From contig JALEHU010000092.1 in NCBI GenBank assembly GCA_022770365.1, positions 44,861 through 108,860 of the forward strand: DNA of 64,000 nt. Direction: 5' to 3'. Position 1 is the first letter of the stretch. Each line of letters opens with the position of its first letter. Below are positions 1 to 9,196 of the stretch, piece by piece. The notes under the pieces were generated by a model, which searched no databases, was not told the origin of the DNA, and saw only the letters and a list, made by a program, of their open reading frames with translations. Both the position numbers and the translations under genes were made by a program. Source of the DNA: Blautia sp. GTDB lineage: Bacteria; Bacillota; Clostridia; Lachnospirales; Lachnospiraceae.

Positions 1-631
1 GTGTGATTTTTTCCTGGTAGTGTCCATGGATGTAAGTGAGAATCTGTTTCAGGCGGTCAATGTTTTTGGCATCTGCCGGATTGTCCTGTGTTTTATGCAC
101 ATGCCTGCATACTATTCGCCAGACATCCATCAGAAGAAGATAGATCTGGAAGTCATAATCTGTTTCCTGTTTCTGATGATTGTATAAATATTCTATTTTC
201 TGCAGACTTTTGAGGATGGTTTCCTGCCATTGCCCGGATGAGGCAAGTACAAGGCAGGGAATGGAAGGATTCTCAACAATACGGTCTGCATATTTTTCTT
301 TTAGAAAACTGTTTTTATATCCTTCCAGAAGCCTGGGATGAAAGGTGATGGATACATAATGACAGTCCTGGTCATTGACAGGATGCCCGGAGTGGAGCAT
401 GTTGGAATTGCACAGAAGCCCCTGTCCGGGCTTCAGTTCATAGACCTGCTCGTTTACCTGATAGCGGATCTGGCCTTCGAGAACATAAGTCCATTCCAGC
501 TCCGTGTGCCAGTGCCACATGAAAGAACGGCGCTCATAATCGGAAAGACGTTCATGGCTGACTCTCACAGGAAATCCATATGTTCCGTGAATCTTGATTT
601 CTTTCTGATTGCGGTCGGTCTGAATCTGCAT
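1..631 (-). CDS. AraC-type transcriptional regulator, N-terminal part (cut by window edge)
   Basis: This minus-strand frame opens at ATG 631 behind a good ribosome site (AAGGAG) and runs off the left edge, giving about 210 codons. The visible part starts MQIQTDRNQKEIKIHGTYGF and has a cupin-like sensor region with an HWH motif followed by a glycine-turn segment (YELKPGQGLL), as in AraC-family regulators of sugar genes. The C-terminal helix-turn-helix lies outside the window, so the family call rests on the sensor half alone. The gene is divergent from galK, so it may control the galactose genes, but that is inference. Confidence 0.7.
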   Translation of the reverse strand, partial: MQIQTDRNQKEIKIHGTYGFPVRVSHERLSDYERRSFMWHWHTELEWTYVLEGQIRYQVNEQVYELKPGQGLLCNSNMLHSGHPVNDQDCHYVSITFHPRLLEGYKNSFLKEKYADRIVENPSIPCLVLASSGQWQETILKSLQKIEYLYNHQKQETDYDFQIYLLLMDVWRIVCRHVHKTQDNPADAKNIDRLKQILTYIHGHYQEKIT

Positions 632-742
632 ATTTTCTCCTTATTTCTGTAAACATGGTAAAAAATCAGCATATCAAACTGTGAAAGCTCCGAACAGCTG
701 AACAATACCTCAATATAGTGCAAAAACAGTCTAAAATAATTG

Positions 743-771
743 TAGAAATATCTTCTGATTCTCATTATAAT
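743..771 (+). promoter_or_regulatory. Putative sigma-A promoter of galK
   Basis: A perfect -10 hexamer TATAAT lies at 766-771. A weak -35 (TAGAAA, 743-748) sits 17 bp upstream. It lies between the divergent AraC-type gene and galK. The weak -35 would fit a promoter that needs an activator. Confidence 0.5.
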
Positions 772-831
772 AGCATTAACAACAAAGTCAAGACAGAAAG
801 ACCAAACTGGCAGAGAGCCATAGAAGCAAAA

Positions 832-858
832 GTTACTGTACTCTCCGTTCACAGTAAC
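832..858 (+). promoter_or_regulatory. Inverted repeat in galK leader, candidate operator or leader stem
   Basis: GTTACTGT (832-839) and ACAGTAAC (851-858) form a perfect 8-bp inverted repeat separated by 11 bp. It is downstream of the putative -10 and 38 bp before the galK start. It could bind a regulator or fold in the mRNA leader. Confidence 0.4.
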
Positions 859-896
859 ATACAAAAACTATATCATGTAAAAGGAGTAAATCCGCG

Positions 897-2180
897 ATGA
901 AAGCAGAACAGGTTAAAGAGTTATTAAAAAAAGATTCTTCCGTACAGCTTCTGGAGCAGATGTACGGCAAAGGAAAAGCGGAAGTAAACGCTGAGCGTTA
1001 TGAACTGGCAGCCAATGGCTTTTCCAGATCATTCGGAGACAGAGAATTTGAATTTTTTACTTCCCCGGGAAGAACAGAGATCGGTGGTAATCATACTGAC
1101 CACAACCAGGGTAAGATTCTTGCAGGAAGTGTCCAGATGGACTGTGTAGCGGCAGCTGCTGCAAACGGTACCGAAACCATTCACATGATCAGTGAAACAT
1201 ACAGGCAGGATCTGGTTATTGATCTGAATGACCTTGAACCGGGCAGTCAGACAACAGGAACCCTTCCTCTTGTGAAAGGCGTACTGGCAGGTCTTGAAAA
1301 AAGAGGTTTTGAGATTCACGGATTCGACGCTTATGTAACCAGCAACGTGATCGGAGGATCCGGCGTAAGTTCTTCCGCATCTTTTGAAATGCTGGTATGT
1401 TCTATTGTGGATTATCTTTTCAATAATTATACAAGAGACGTGGTATCCTACGCAAAAGCAGGACAGTATGCAGAGAACAAATACTGGCTGAAAGGCTCCG
1501 GGCTGCTGGATCAGATGGCATGTGCGGTAGGCGGAATCATTACCATTGATTTCGCAGATACAGAAGAACCGGAAATGCGCAGGGTAGACTGTAATTTTGA
1601 TGATCTGAATCTGGATCTTGTTATTGTAAATACCGGAAAAGGACATGCGGATCTGAGCGCTGAATATTCTTCTATTCCAAATGAAATGAAGAGCGTTGCA
1701 AAGTATTTCGGAAAAGAAGTCCTGGCTCAGGTGGCGGAAGAGGATGTCATTGAAAATGTAAAAGACATCCGCAGGAAATGCGGTGACCGTGCACTTCTGC
1801 GTGCCTTCCACTTCTTTGAGGAGAGCAGACGTGTGGATGATCAGGTAGCTGCACTGGAGAGCGGTGACAAGGAACGTTTCCTTCAGGAAATCACAGCTTC
1901 CGGAAATTCTTCCTGGAAATGGCTTCAGAACTGTTATCTCAATGAGACTCCGCAGGAGCAGTCCATCAGCTGCACTCTCGCACTCACGGAACTTTTCCTG
2001 AAAAAGATCTATGGTGGTGCATGCCGTGTTCATGGCGGCGGATTTGCAGGTGTGATCGCTGCATTTATTCCAAAGGAACATACCGCAGAATACTGCAGGT
2101 ATATTGACAAAGCACTTGGTGACGGATCTGCTTTTGTCATGCATATCCGTAAACAGGGTGCAATACATCTGGAGTTTTAA
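897..2180 (+). CDS. galK: Galactokinase
   Basis: A 427-residue GHMP-family kinase that phosphorylates galactose at C1 with ATP, the entry step of the Leloir pathway in the cytoplasm. The galactokinase signature GRTEIGGNHTDHN is at residues 58-70, the ATP-binding GGSGVSSSASFE motif is in the middle, and the C-terminal GHMP motif VHGGGFAG is near the end. The length is slightly above that of classical bacterial GalK (about 385-390). ATG 897 follows AAAGGAG at good spacing. galE follows 105 bp later; galT is not in the window. Confidence 0.95.
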   Translation: MKAEQVKELLKKDSSVQLLEQMYGKGKAEVNAERYELAANGFSRSFGDREFEFFTSPGRTEIGGNHTDHNQGKILAGSVQMDCVAAAAANGTETIHMISETYRQDLVIDLNDLEPGSQTTGTLPLVKGVLAGLEKRGFEIHGFDAYVTSNVIGGSGVSSSASFEMLVCSIVDYLFNNYTRDVVSYAKAGQYAENKYWLKGSGLLDQMACAVGGIITIDFADTEEPEMRRVDCNFDDLNLDLVIVNTGKGHADLSAEYSSIPNEMKSVAKYFGKEVLAQVAEEDVIENVKDIRRKCGDRALLRAFHFFEESRRVDDQVAALESGDKERFLQEITASGNSSWKWLQNCYLNETPQEQSISCTLALTELFLKKIYGGACRVHGGGFAGVIAAFIPKEHTAEYCRYIDKALGDGSAFVMHIRKQGAIHLEF

Positions 2181-2238
2181 TAGTATGATACCAGGGTCAA
2201 AAGGTCGTCAAAATACCTTTTGACCCCATCATAGTATA
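2181..2238. repeat. Palindromic repeat, family A, short form (copy A1)
   Basis: An imperfect palindrome of 58 bp built around GGGTCAAAAGGT (2194-2205) and ACCTTTTGACCC (2215-2226), with extra pairing of flanking TATGAT/ATCATA. It lies between galK and galE. Related copies are at 15164-15350, 15964-15987 and 46524-46560. It may also act as a hairpin between the two gal genes. Confidence 0.75.
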
Positions 2239-2285
2239 AGGCTTATAATAAATATTAATCAAATCTATCAAAGGAGGATATTATA

Positions 2286-3302
2286 ATGGCAATTTTAGTA
2301 ACAGGCGGTGCAGGATATATTGGAAGCCACACAGTTGTTGAACTTCAGAATGCCGGATATGAAGTAGTGGTACTTGATAATCTGAGCAACTCAAGCGAAA
2401 AATCTCTGGAACGTGTTGAAAAGATCACAGGAAAACCGGTGAAATTTTACAAGGCTGATATTCTTGACAGAGATGCGCTGAATAATATTTTCGAAACTGA
2501 AAAAATTGATTCCTGTATTCATTTCGCAGGCCTGAAGGCAGTAGGAGAATCTGTTGCAAAACCCTGGGAATATTATGAAAATAATATCGCAGGAACTCTT
2601 ACTCTTGTTGATGTGATGAGAAAACACGGTGTCAAAAATATTATTTTCTCTTCCTCAGCAACTGTTTATGGTGATCCGGCAATCATTCCGATCACAGAGG
2701 AATGCCCGAAGGGACAGTGTACCAATCCTTACGGATGGACCAAGTCCATGCTTGAGCAGATCCTTTCTGATATTCAGAAAGCGGATCCGCAGTGGAATGT
2801 TGTTCTTCTCCGTTACTTTAATCCGATCGGTGCTCATAAGAGCGGTACCATCGGAGAAAATCCCAATGGTATACCGAACAATCTGATGCCTTACATTACA
2901 CAGGTTGCAGTAGGAAAGCTGAAAGAACTTGGTGTATTCGGCAATGATTATGATACGCCGGATGGTACAGGCGTCAGAGATTATATCCATGTTGTAGACC
3001 TTGCAAGGGGACATGTAAAAGCCCTTAAGAAAATTGAGGATAATTCCGGGCTGAACATTTACAATCTGGGAACCGGCAAAGGCTACAGTGTACTTGACAT
3101 TGTGAAAAACTTCGAAGCAGCCACCGGTGTGAAGATCCCGTATGTGATCAAAGACCGCCGCCCCGGTGATATTGCCACCTGCTATTCTGACGCATCCAAG
3201 GCAAAGAGAGAGCTTGGCTGGGAGGCTGAATATGATATCAAAGATATGTGTGCGGATTCCTGGAACTGGCAGTCTCATAATCCCAATGGATACGAGGAAT
3301 AA
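2286..3302 (+). CDS. galE: UDP-glucose 4-epimerase
   Basis: A 338-residue extended short-chain dehydrogenase that interconverts UDP-galactose and UDP-glucose with bound NAD. The Rossmann motif TGGAGYIG is at residues 6-13, the serine motif SSSATVYG at 122-129 and the catalytic pair Tyr149/Lys153 (NPYGWTK). The length matches bacterial GalE. ATG 2286 follows AAAGGAGG. It probably works with galK, either from the same transcript or from its own promoter after repeat A1. Confidence 0.95.
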   Translation: MAILVTGGAGYIGSHTVVELQNAGYEVVVLDNLSNSSEKSLERVEKITGKPVKFYKADILDRDALNNIFETEKIDSCIHFAGLKAVGESVAKPWEYYENNIAGTLTLVDVMRKHGVKNIIFSSSATVYGDPAIIPITEECPKGQCTNPYGWTKSMLEQILSDIQKADPQWNVVLLRYFNPIGAHKSGTIGENPNGIPNNLMPYITQVAVGKLKELGVFGNDYDTPDGTGVRDYIHVVDLARGHVKALKKIEDNSGLNIYNLGTGKGYSVLDIVKNFEAATGVKIPYVIKDRRPGDIATCYSDASKAKRELGWEAEYDIKDMCADSWNWQSHNPNGYEE

Positions 3303-3347
3303 CAGGAATAATAGGAATAAAAAAATACAGGCAGATAATCTATGATC

Positions 3348-3390
3348 AACAGTCCTGCAGGAACATAAGTCTCCTGCAGGACTGTTTCAT
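3348..3390 (+). terminator. Hairpin terminator after galE
   Basis: AACAGTCCTGCAGGA (3348-3362) pairs perfectly over 15 bp with its complement at 3372-3386 across a 9-base loop. The following T run is short (GTTTCAT), so it may terminate weakly, but the stem is very stable. Confidence 0.65.
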
Positions 3391-3397
3391 GTTGCTA

Positions 3398-3426
3398 TTG
3401 TATCTTTTGTCGGATTATGTTATAAT
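3398..3426 (+). promoter_or_regulatory. Putative sigma-A promoter of the NhaC-type antiporter gene
   Basis: TTGTAT (3398-3403) and TATAAT (3421-3426) are separated by 17 bp, about 90 bp upstream of the antiporter start. Confidence 0.55.
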
Positions 3427-3517
3427 TGTACAACGTTTTATCGTGAAATCTCCTATACCTGCAGATGGATTCTGTCTGTATACAGGAAGAAAAAAGATTA
3501 TTGGGAGGAAAGTGTTT

Positions 3518-5035
3518 ATGAGTAACTCTTTGTTTATCGGAACCTGGTGGGCTCTGGTTCCGCCTGTGCTGGCAATTGTACTTGCCTTCATCACGAAGGA
3601 AGTGTACAGTTCGCTGCTCATTGGTATTATCGTTGGTGTCCTGTTTTATACAGGATTTGTACCGTGGGATGCGTTTAATGCATTATTCGATATCATGAAA
3701 GAGAATATGAATCTTAATATTCTGATTTTCGATATCATGCTCGGTATGATTATTGTGCTTATGCAGAAATCGGGCGGCTCAGCTGCTTACGGCAGCTGGG
3801 CAGGCAAAAAGATCAAGAGTAAAAAATCAGCTCTTCTTGCTACCAGCGGTCTTGGAATGCTGATCTTTGTGGATGATTATTTTAACTGTCTGACAGTCGG
3901 TTCTGTTATGCGTCCTGTTACGGACCGCTATAAAGTATCCAGAGCAAAACTTGCATATATTATTGATGCGACAGCAGCGCCGATCTGTATTATTGCACCT
4001 ATTTCATCATGGGCAGCCGCAGTGAATTCCTATGTTCCGGAAGACGCGGGCATTACAGGATTCCAGTTATTCCTGAGAACGATTCCTTATAATCTGTATG
4101 CACTTCTGACGATTGTAATGGTTCTTTATATTACCTGCCGCGGATTTGACTTCGGACAGATGAAGGTACATGAAATGAACGCGGCAAAGGGTGATCTGTT
4201 TACCAGCGGAGCAGAGGAATTTGACAATGTATCAGATGAAAAAATTTCGTCAAATGGTAAGGTATATGACCTTGTACTTCCCATTGCCGTTCTGATTGTT
4301 TCTGCAGTTGGCGCAATGATCTACACGGGTATGCTGGACGGCGCAACGAATCTGATCGATGCATTTGCCGGCTGTGATGCAGAAACAAGCCTTATTTTTG
4401 CAACGTTTGTTACCGTGCTTTTTATGATGGTTCTGTATCTTCCCCGCAAGGTTGTAAGTTTTAAGGAATTTATGAACAGTCTTGTAGAAGGGTTTAAACT
4501 GATGATTCCTGCTGTCATGGTACTGATTCTTGCATGGACACTGAAGGGCGTGGGCGATTCCCTCTGTCTTGGGGATTTTGTACGTGGTGTTGTCGGCAAT
4601 AATGCATCCGCCAGTGTTCTTGTTCCGGTGATTATGTTTGGAGTCGGACTGTTTCTGGGATTTTCCACAGGTACTTCCTGGGGAACATTTGCGATTCTGA
4701 TCCCGATCGTGGCTTCTCTGTTTGGCGGACAGAATCTGGAGATGATGATCATTTCCGTTTCTGCAGTTCTTGCCGGTGCAGTCTGCGGTGACCATGTTTC
4801 TCCGATTTCGGATACTACGATCATGTCATCAGCCGGTGCACAGAGTAATCATATTAATCACGTATCTACGCAGATGCAGTATGCAATGGTGGTTGCTGCT
4901 GTATGTGCAGTTGGCTACATTATTGCCGGCATATGCAAAAACTGGATCATTACGCTGGCATTAAGCCTGCTCATTCTGATCGCTGTTCTGGAATTTATTC
5001 GTGCATACAGCGAGAAGCAGGAGCTGAAAAGATGA
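3518..5035 (+). CDS. NhaC-family Na+/H+ antiporter
   Basis: A 505-residue polytopic membrane protein with about a dozen hydrophobic segments. The family hallmarks are GFSTGTSWGTFAILIPI in the second half and CGDHVSPISDTTIMSSAG near the end, as in NhaC-type Na+/H+ exchangers. Some relatives exchange organic acids or amino acids, so the substrate is not fixed by sequence. ATG 3518 is preferred over longer in-frame starts because GGGAGGAA lies 8 bp upstream and the protein then begins just before the first membrane segment. The stop overlaps the next start (ATGA), so the next gene is translationally coupled. Confidence 0.85.
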   Translation: MSNSLFIGTWWALVPPVLAIVLAFITKEVYSSLLIGIIVGVLFYTGFVPWDAFNALFDIMKENMNLNILIFDIMLGMIIVLMQKSGGSAAYGSWAGKKIKSKKSALLATSGLGMLIFVDDYFNCLTVGSVMRPVTDRYKVSRAKLAYIIDATAAPICIIAPISSWAAAVNSYVPEDAGITGFQLFLRTIPYNLYALLTIVMVLYITCRGFDFGQMKVHEMNAAKGDLFTSGAEEFDNVSDEKISSNGKVYDLVLPIAVLIVSAVGAMIYTGMLDGATNLIDAFAGCDAETSLIFATFVTVLFMMVLYLPRKVVSFKEFMNSLVEGFKLMIPAVMVLILAWTLKGVGDSLCLGDFVRGVVGNNASASVLVPVIMFGVGLFLGFSTGTSWGTFAILIPIVASLFGGQNLEMMIISVSAVLAGAVCGDHVSPISDTTIMSSAGAQSNHINHVSTQMQYAMVVAAVCAVGYIIAGICKNWIITLALSLLILIAVLEFIRAYSEKQELKR

Positions 5036-5634
5036 AAATTGATGTGCCATACATCAATCAAAGTGAAAAATATCCTACAGGGTGTGAAAGCGTGACTTCG
5101 GTCATGCTTTTGCATTATCTGGGATATGATATTTCGGTTGATGAGTTTATTGAGAAATACCTGGTTAAGAAAGAATTTGAAATAAGAGACGGAGTGCTGT
5201 ATGGTCCGAATCCCTGGGAATGCTTTGCGGGAAGCCCCTATGATCCGGATTCCTTCGGATGCTATGCTCCGGTGATCTGCCGGGCACTTGAACAGATCGC
5301 GGGAGACCGGTATGAGGTTCTTGATGAAACAGGAAAAGATTTGGATGATCTGGCAGATGCTTATTTGAAACAGGATATGCCTGTCATTCTCTGGAATTCC
5401 ATCAATATGCGGGAACCGGTGATCGGACCGGAATGGAAGCTTCCGGATACGGGTGAGACGTTTACCTGGATTTCTAATGAACACTGTATGCTTCTTGTAG
5501 GGGAAGACAGCGAACACTATATTTTTAATGACCCGTATGAAAATCGCGGAGTCATTGCGTGCCCGAAGGAAATTATCAGGGACAGGTATGAAACATACCA
5601 TCGTCAGGCAGTAGGACTGAAAAAACGACCATAA
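5032..5634 (+). CDS. C39-like cysteine peptidase family protein
   Basis: A 200-residue protein of the peptidase C39-like family. The likely nucleophile is Cys18 in PTGCESVTSVM, the likely histidine is in SNEHCMLLVG, and an acidic residue follows in IFNDPY, in the order of papain-like C39 domains. There is no signal peptide or membrane segment, so it is either cytoplasmic or exported by an unseen route. It overlaps the antiporter gene by 4 bp. Its substrate is unknown. Confidence 0.7.
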   Translation: MKIDVPYINQSEKYPTGCESVTSVMLLHYLGYDISVDEFIEKYLVKKEFEIRDGVLYGPNPWECFAGSPYDPDSFGCYAPVICRALEQIAGDRYEVLDETGKDLDDLADAYLKQDMPVILWNSINMREPVIGPEWKLPDTGETFTWISNEHCMLLVGEDSEHYIFNDPYENRGVIACPKEIIRDRYETYHRQAVGLKKRP

Positions 5635-5655
5635 ATCAATATGGTCGTTTTTTCA
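5619..5655. terminator. Bidirectional terminator between the C39-like gene and hydE
   Basis: AAAAAACGACCAT and ATGGTCGTTTTTT pair across an 8-base loop. A-tract and T-tract flank both sides, so it can terminate both convergent transcripts. Confidence 0.9.
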
Positions 5656-5669
5656 TGTAAGTGATGGAT

Positions 5670-6728
5670 TTATCTGCGCACATCGCCTCTGTTTGTGGCA
5701 AGTTCGTATCCTACAGACTGCATGCGTCTGCTGAGACAGTTCCTGCATTCAGCGGCTTCATCGCCGGTGCAGATCTTATTATCATAGAGCTCGTATTTTT
5801 TTCTTACTGAGACCGGAGAAAGATTGGGCATAACTACATTCGCTCCGGCCAGTATTCCCATCTCTCTGCCTCTGGGATGAATGGTTCCCAGAGCTGTAGT
5901 AGCGGGAAGCAGCACATAGGGGAGAATCAGGCGGATAATGGACAGCAGCCACAGAGTCTCCTCCAGAGTGCCGGCCGGCTGACTGGCAAATGGCGTATCC
6001 TTGTGAGGGATAAATGGTCCTATCCCGCACATGTCCGGAGAAAATTCTTCCAGAAATTTCAGATCTTCTGCCAGAGTTTCCGGTGTCTGATATGGAGAGC
6101 CTACCATAAAACCGCATCCGACCTGGTATCCGATCTCTTTCAGATCCCGGAGGCATTTCATGCGATGTTCAAAAGACATTTCCTGCGGATGCAGTTTTTC
6201 ATAATGGGATTTGTCTGCAGTTTCGTGACGAAGCAGATATCTGTCCGCACCGGCATCGAATAATCTCTGGTAACTTTCTCTGGAGCGTTCACCAAGAGAA
6301 AGGGTGACTGCACAGTCCGGATACTGCTCTTTAATTCCGGCGATGAGGCCGCACATGACATCATCATTCCAGAACCGGTCCTCGCCGCCCTGCAGAACAA
6401 AAGTGCGGAATCCCAGTTCATATCCCATAGAACAGCATTCCATAATCTGATCTGCGGTAAGTCTGTAGCGTTCGCACTGATGGTTGGAACGGCGGATTCC
6501 GCAGTAAAGGCAGTCATTTCTGCAGATGTTGGTAAATTCGATCAGGCCCCGGACATAAACGGAAGTCCCGTAAATCTCTTCGCGGATGCGCCGGGCTTTC
6601 GGGGCAATGTAATCCATGGATTCTTTTGTCCGGTTCCGGATAAGAAAGGCATATTCATCAAGGGTGAGAGAATGCTGATCTTCCAGCTTGTCAATCAGGG
6701 AAGTTACCTGTCTGTATGTCTCTGTCAT
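5670..6728 (-). CDS. hydE: [FeFe]-hydrogenase H-cluster radical SAM maturase HydE
   Basis: A 352-residue radical SAM enzyme that takes part in building the diiron subcluster of [FeFe] hydrogenase. The CxxxCxxC cluster motif is Cys69/Cys73/Cys76 (TNICRNDCLYC), preceded by the HydE-typical RGLIEFTN. A second cysteine group near the C-terminus (CTGDEAAECRNC) is present as in many HydE proteins. I chose ATG 6728 because AAAGAGGTG precedes it; the upstream in-frame ATG at 6752 has no ribosome site. hydF, hydG and hydrogenase genes are not in the window, but a TM1266-type hydrogenase regulator is at 16276. Confidence 0.9.
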   Translation of the reverse strand: MTETYRQVTSLIDKLEDQHSLTLDEYAFLIRNRTKESMDYIAPKARRIREEIYGTSVYVRGLIEFTNICRNDCLYCGIRRSNHQCERYRLTADQIMECCSMGYELGFRTFVLQGGEDRFWNDDVMCGLIAGIKEQYPDCAVTLSLGERSRESYQRLFDAGADRYLLRHETADKSHYEKLHPQEMSFEHRMKCLRDLKEIGYQVGCGFMVGSPYQTPETLAEDLKFLEEFSPDMCGIGPFIPHKDTPFASQPAGTLEETLWLLSIIRLILPYVLLPATTALGTIHPRGREMGILAGANVVMPNLSPVSVRKKYELYDNKICTGDEAAECRNCLSRRMQSVGYELATNRGDVRR

Positions 6729-6787
6729 AACGACACCTCTTTTCGTTTTCATATCTGATCACGCGGCAGTGATATTCTTATTTTTAT

Positions 6788-6815
6788 TCTATATCCTGGC
6801 TGTCTGACATGTCAA
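6788..6815 (-). promoter_or_regulatory. Putative sigma-A promoter of hydE
   Basis: On the minus strand TTGACA (6815-6810) and TATAGA (6793-6788) are 16 bp apart, about 60 bp upstream of the hydE start. Confidence 0.6.
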
Positions 6816-7057
6816 GAATTACTTTTCCTATTATTTTTGTATGCAAATATATTCCTTTTTGTAAATATATTTCTTTTGTGTATCTAATAGGGATGGGGCG
6901 TTTTGGGAAATTATCATTCATAAGATGGAGAATCTGAATTATACTACAGGTGTTTTCATGCTTGCCGGAAAATTTATTGAGAGGAACAGTGTGAGACGGA
7001 TTGCTCCTCCAGTACCTTTTGTCTGAAAGCAGTTTGAACAGAAATGAAGTACAAAAA
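6816..7057. other. Gene-free AT-rich stretch between hydE promoter and mgtE terminator
   Basis: I see no convincing gene here. Open frames are short, lack ribosome sites and do not resemble known proteins. Confidence 0.5.
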
Positions 7058-7119
7058 GAACAACCCTGCGGGAAGCAATGCTGATGATGCATTGGAATAT
7101 CCCGGCAGGGTTGTTTTTT
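7058..7119 (-). terminator. Terminator after mgtE
   Basis: AACAACCCTGC and GCAGGGTTGTT pair, with an interrupted inner stem. Read on the minus strand the hairpin is followed by TTCTTTTTGT. It lies 77 bp past the mgtE stop. Confidence 0.75.
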
Positions 7120-7195
7120 GATTTATTTTTTTGAGATATCCAGGAATCTTTCATACATGTGTATATCAGCCGCCAAACTCTGATATGTTTGTATG

Positions 7196-8635
7196 TTACC
7201 CTGCAAGCCCCATGACCTGAATCAGGAAAAACCAGCTGAGACCATAATAGGAAACGACTGCAACAAGGTCGTTGACGGTGGTGATCAGCGGACCGGAGGC
7301 AACTGCAGGGTCAATATTGATCTTCTTGAAAAAGATCGGAATACAGGTTCCCACAATGCTGGATATGATCATTGCCAGCAGAAGCGAACATCCGATACAT
7401 GCGGAAACCGCAAATGCAAATGCAGGTCCTTTTCCCTTGAACAGGCAGATGTAGACGCCGATAAAACAAAAAGAAAGAAGGCCCAGAATGATGCCGTTGC
7501 TCGCACCGACCTTCATTTCTTTTCCCACGAGGGAAAGCTTCTGGCGGGCGGTCAGGGACTCATCCATCAGGACCCGGATCGTTACTGCCAGGGACTGGGT
7601 TCCAACGTTTCCGGCCATGTCAAGGATCAATGACTGGAAACACATGATCAGTGTCAGCTGGGAAACGACTTTTTCAAAAACACCCACTACTGAGGAAACC
7701 AGCATGCCCAGTCCGAGAAGCACCAGAAGCCAGGGAAGCCGCTTTTTCATACTCTCTTTCAGAGGTTCCTTAAGATCCTCCTCTGCGGTCAGACCGGCAA
7801 GTCTTGCATAGTCTTCCCCCATTTCGTCATCAACTACCTGGATGATGTTCTGAGAGGTAATAACACCCAGAAGGTGATTATTGTTATCCAGAACCGGGAT
7901 GGAATTCTCTGAATAATCCTTCAGCTTTTCGATACAGTCATCAATGGATTCCTGGCCGTAAACGTAAGGGTAGGATGTCATGATCAGGTCATTAAGATCA
8001 TCCGTCTGTCTGGCGATGATCAGTTCCTTCAGACCAATGGCGCCATAGAAAGTTTCATTTTCTTCCACCACGAAAAGAGTGGAGATGTTGTCGTTGCGTG
8101 ATGCCTGCCGGATGAGCTCACTCATGGCCTGCTTCACAGAAAGATCCTTCTGTATAATGATGCAGTTGGTGGTCATTTTGCTTCCAATCTCGTCATCATC
8201 GAAGGAGGCGATCAGCGCAATATCCTTGCGGACTTTCACATCCAGAAGTTCGATGAGCAGTGCACGCTTGTTTTTTTCAAGCTCCCGGAGAATCTCCACA
8301 GCAGCATCTGCTTCCATACGGGAGAGAACGGCAGCGGCTTTTTTCAGATCCATCTCATCCAGATAGCGTCCGGCATCCTGTTCGTCCGTGTATTCAAAAA
8401 TTCCGGAGAGCATATCCAGATCCAGGATTCTGTACAGCTTTTTTCTTTCTGCAGATGACAGGGCAGGAAGTACGTCTGCAATGTCATTTTCGTGATAATC
8501 ATCCAACTGGTCACACATGACTTTCGGTGAGGCATTGCTGCGGATGATTTTCAGTATTTCACTTTTGTAGTCCGGTTTTAATACGATTTTTTCTTCTTCC
8601 TGAGAAGTGCTTGTTTCAAGTACTTTGTTTTCCAT
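7196..8635 (-). CDS. mgtE: Magnesium transporter MgtE
   Basis: A 479-residue Mg2+ channel. An N-terminal acidic helical MgtE-N domain (about residues 40-145) is followed by two CBS domains (about 150-275, with ENSIPVLDNNNHLLGVIT) that sense cytoplasmic Mg2+. Five hydrophobic segments (about 305-475) form the pore and contain the family motif DMAGNVGTQSLA. ATG 8635 follows AAGGAGG. The gene is monocistronic with its own terminator. No M-box riboswitch was recognised upstream. Confidence 0.93.
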   Translation of the reverse strand: MENKVLETSTSQEEEKIVLKPDYKSEILKIIRSNASPKVMCDQLDDYHENDIADVLPALSSAERKKLYRILDLDMLSGIFEYTDEQDAGRYLDEMDLKKAAAVLSRMEADAAVEILRELEKNKRALLIELLDVKVRKDIALIASFDDDEIGSKMTTNCIIIQKDLSVKQAMSELIRQASRNDNISTLFVVEENETFYGAIGLKELIIARQTDDLNDLIMTSYPYVYGQESIDDCIEKLKDYSENSIPVLDNNNHLLGVITSQNIIQVVDDEMGEDYARLAGLTAEEDLKEPLKESMKKRLPWLLVLLGLGMLVSSVVGVFEKVVSQLTLIMCFQSLILDMAGNVGTQSLAVTIRVLMDESLTARQKLSLVGKEMKVGASNGIILGLLSFCFIGVYICLFKGKGPAFAFAVSACIGCSLLLAMIISSIVGTCIPIFFKKINIDPAVASGPLITTVNDLVAVVSYYGLSWFFLIQVMGLAG

Positions 8636-9196
8636 TTTTCAGACCTCCTTATCTTTTTTGTGTTGCTCTGTGACTGTAACAGCAGTAAATTGCACATCAA
8701 AAAAAGATGCAGGACTTTGTCCTCCACTGAAACCGATACTGACTGGTTATGGGAAAAGAACAGAAACACCGGAAAAAGAAATGAATACGAATTCAGATAA
8801 ATCTGATAAAATGAAACAACAGGAAATCAGATCAATGAATTGTGGATTTCACCAGATAAAAAACAGAAGGGAACGAGTATGTGATACAGCGGGTTCCCGA
8901 ATCTGTCCAGGGTGATTCTGTTCTTATGCATCTACTTCGACCATGACTATCACAACTGTCCATTCTGTTCACCATCCTTTATGATTGTATTATACGGATT
9001 TCAGATGTCCGTACCATTCTATTATAATGCAGGGAAAGAAAGATTTCAATGACTGATTTCCTTGACTTTCCTGTGGGAAAACATATAATTGACATTAATG
9101 ATATGACGGGTAATAGAGAATAGTATAACATACGGAAGTGATTTACGGGTATCTATAAAATAATTATACAGGATATAGGGAGAAACGGGGGATACT
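8636..9196. other. 561-bp intergenic region between divergent mgtE and the PLD-like gene
   Basis: It should hold both divergent promoters. Imperfect direct repeats occur (CTGTCCAGGGTGATTCTGTTC-like near 8905 and CTGTCCATTCTGTTC near 8959). I see no protein-coding gene with a ribosome site and no riboswitch consensus that I recognise. Confidence 0.4.

Noticed and set aside
1029..2168. Long minus-strand open frame inside galK (379 codons)
   Set aside because: It lies opposite an intact galK, has no ribosome site, and its residues (many Cys, Phe, Ile) are typical of a shadow frame.
8636..9000. Possible M-box magnesium riboswitch before mgtE
   Set aside because: The conserved M-box core was not found on the minus strand; only imperfect direct repeats are present.
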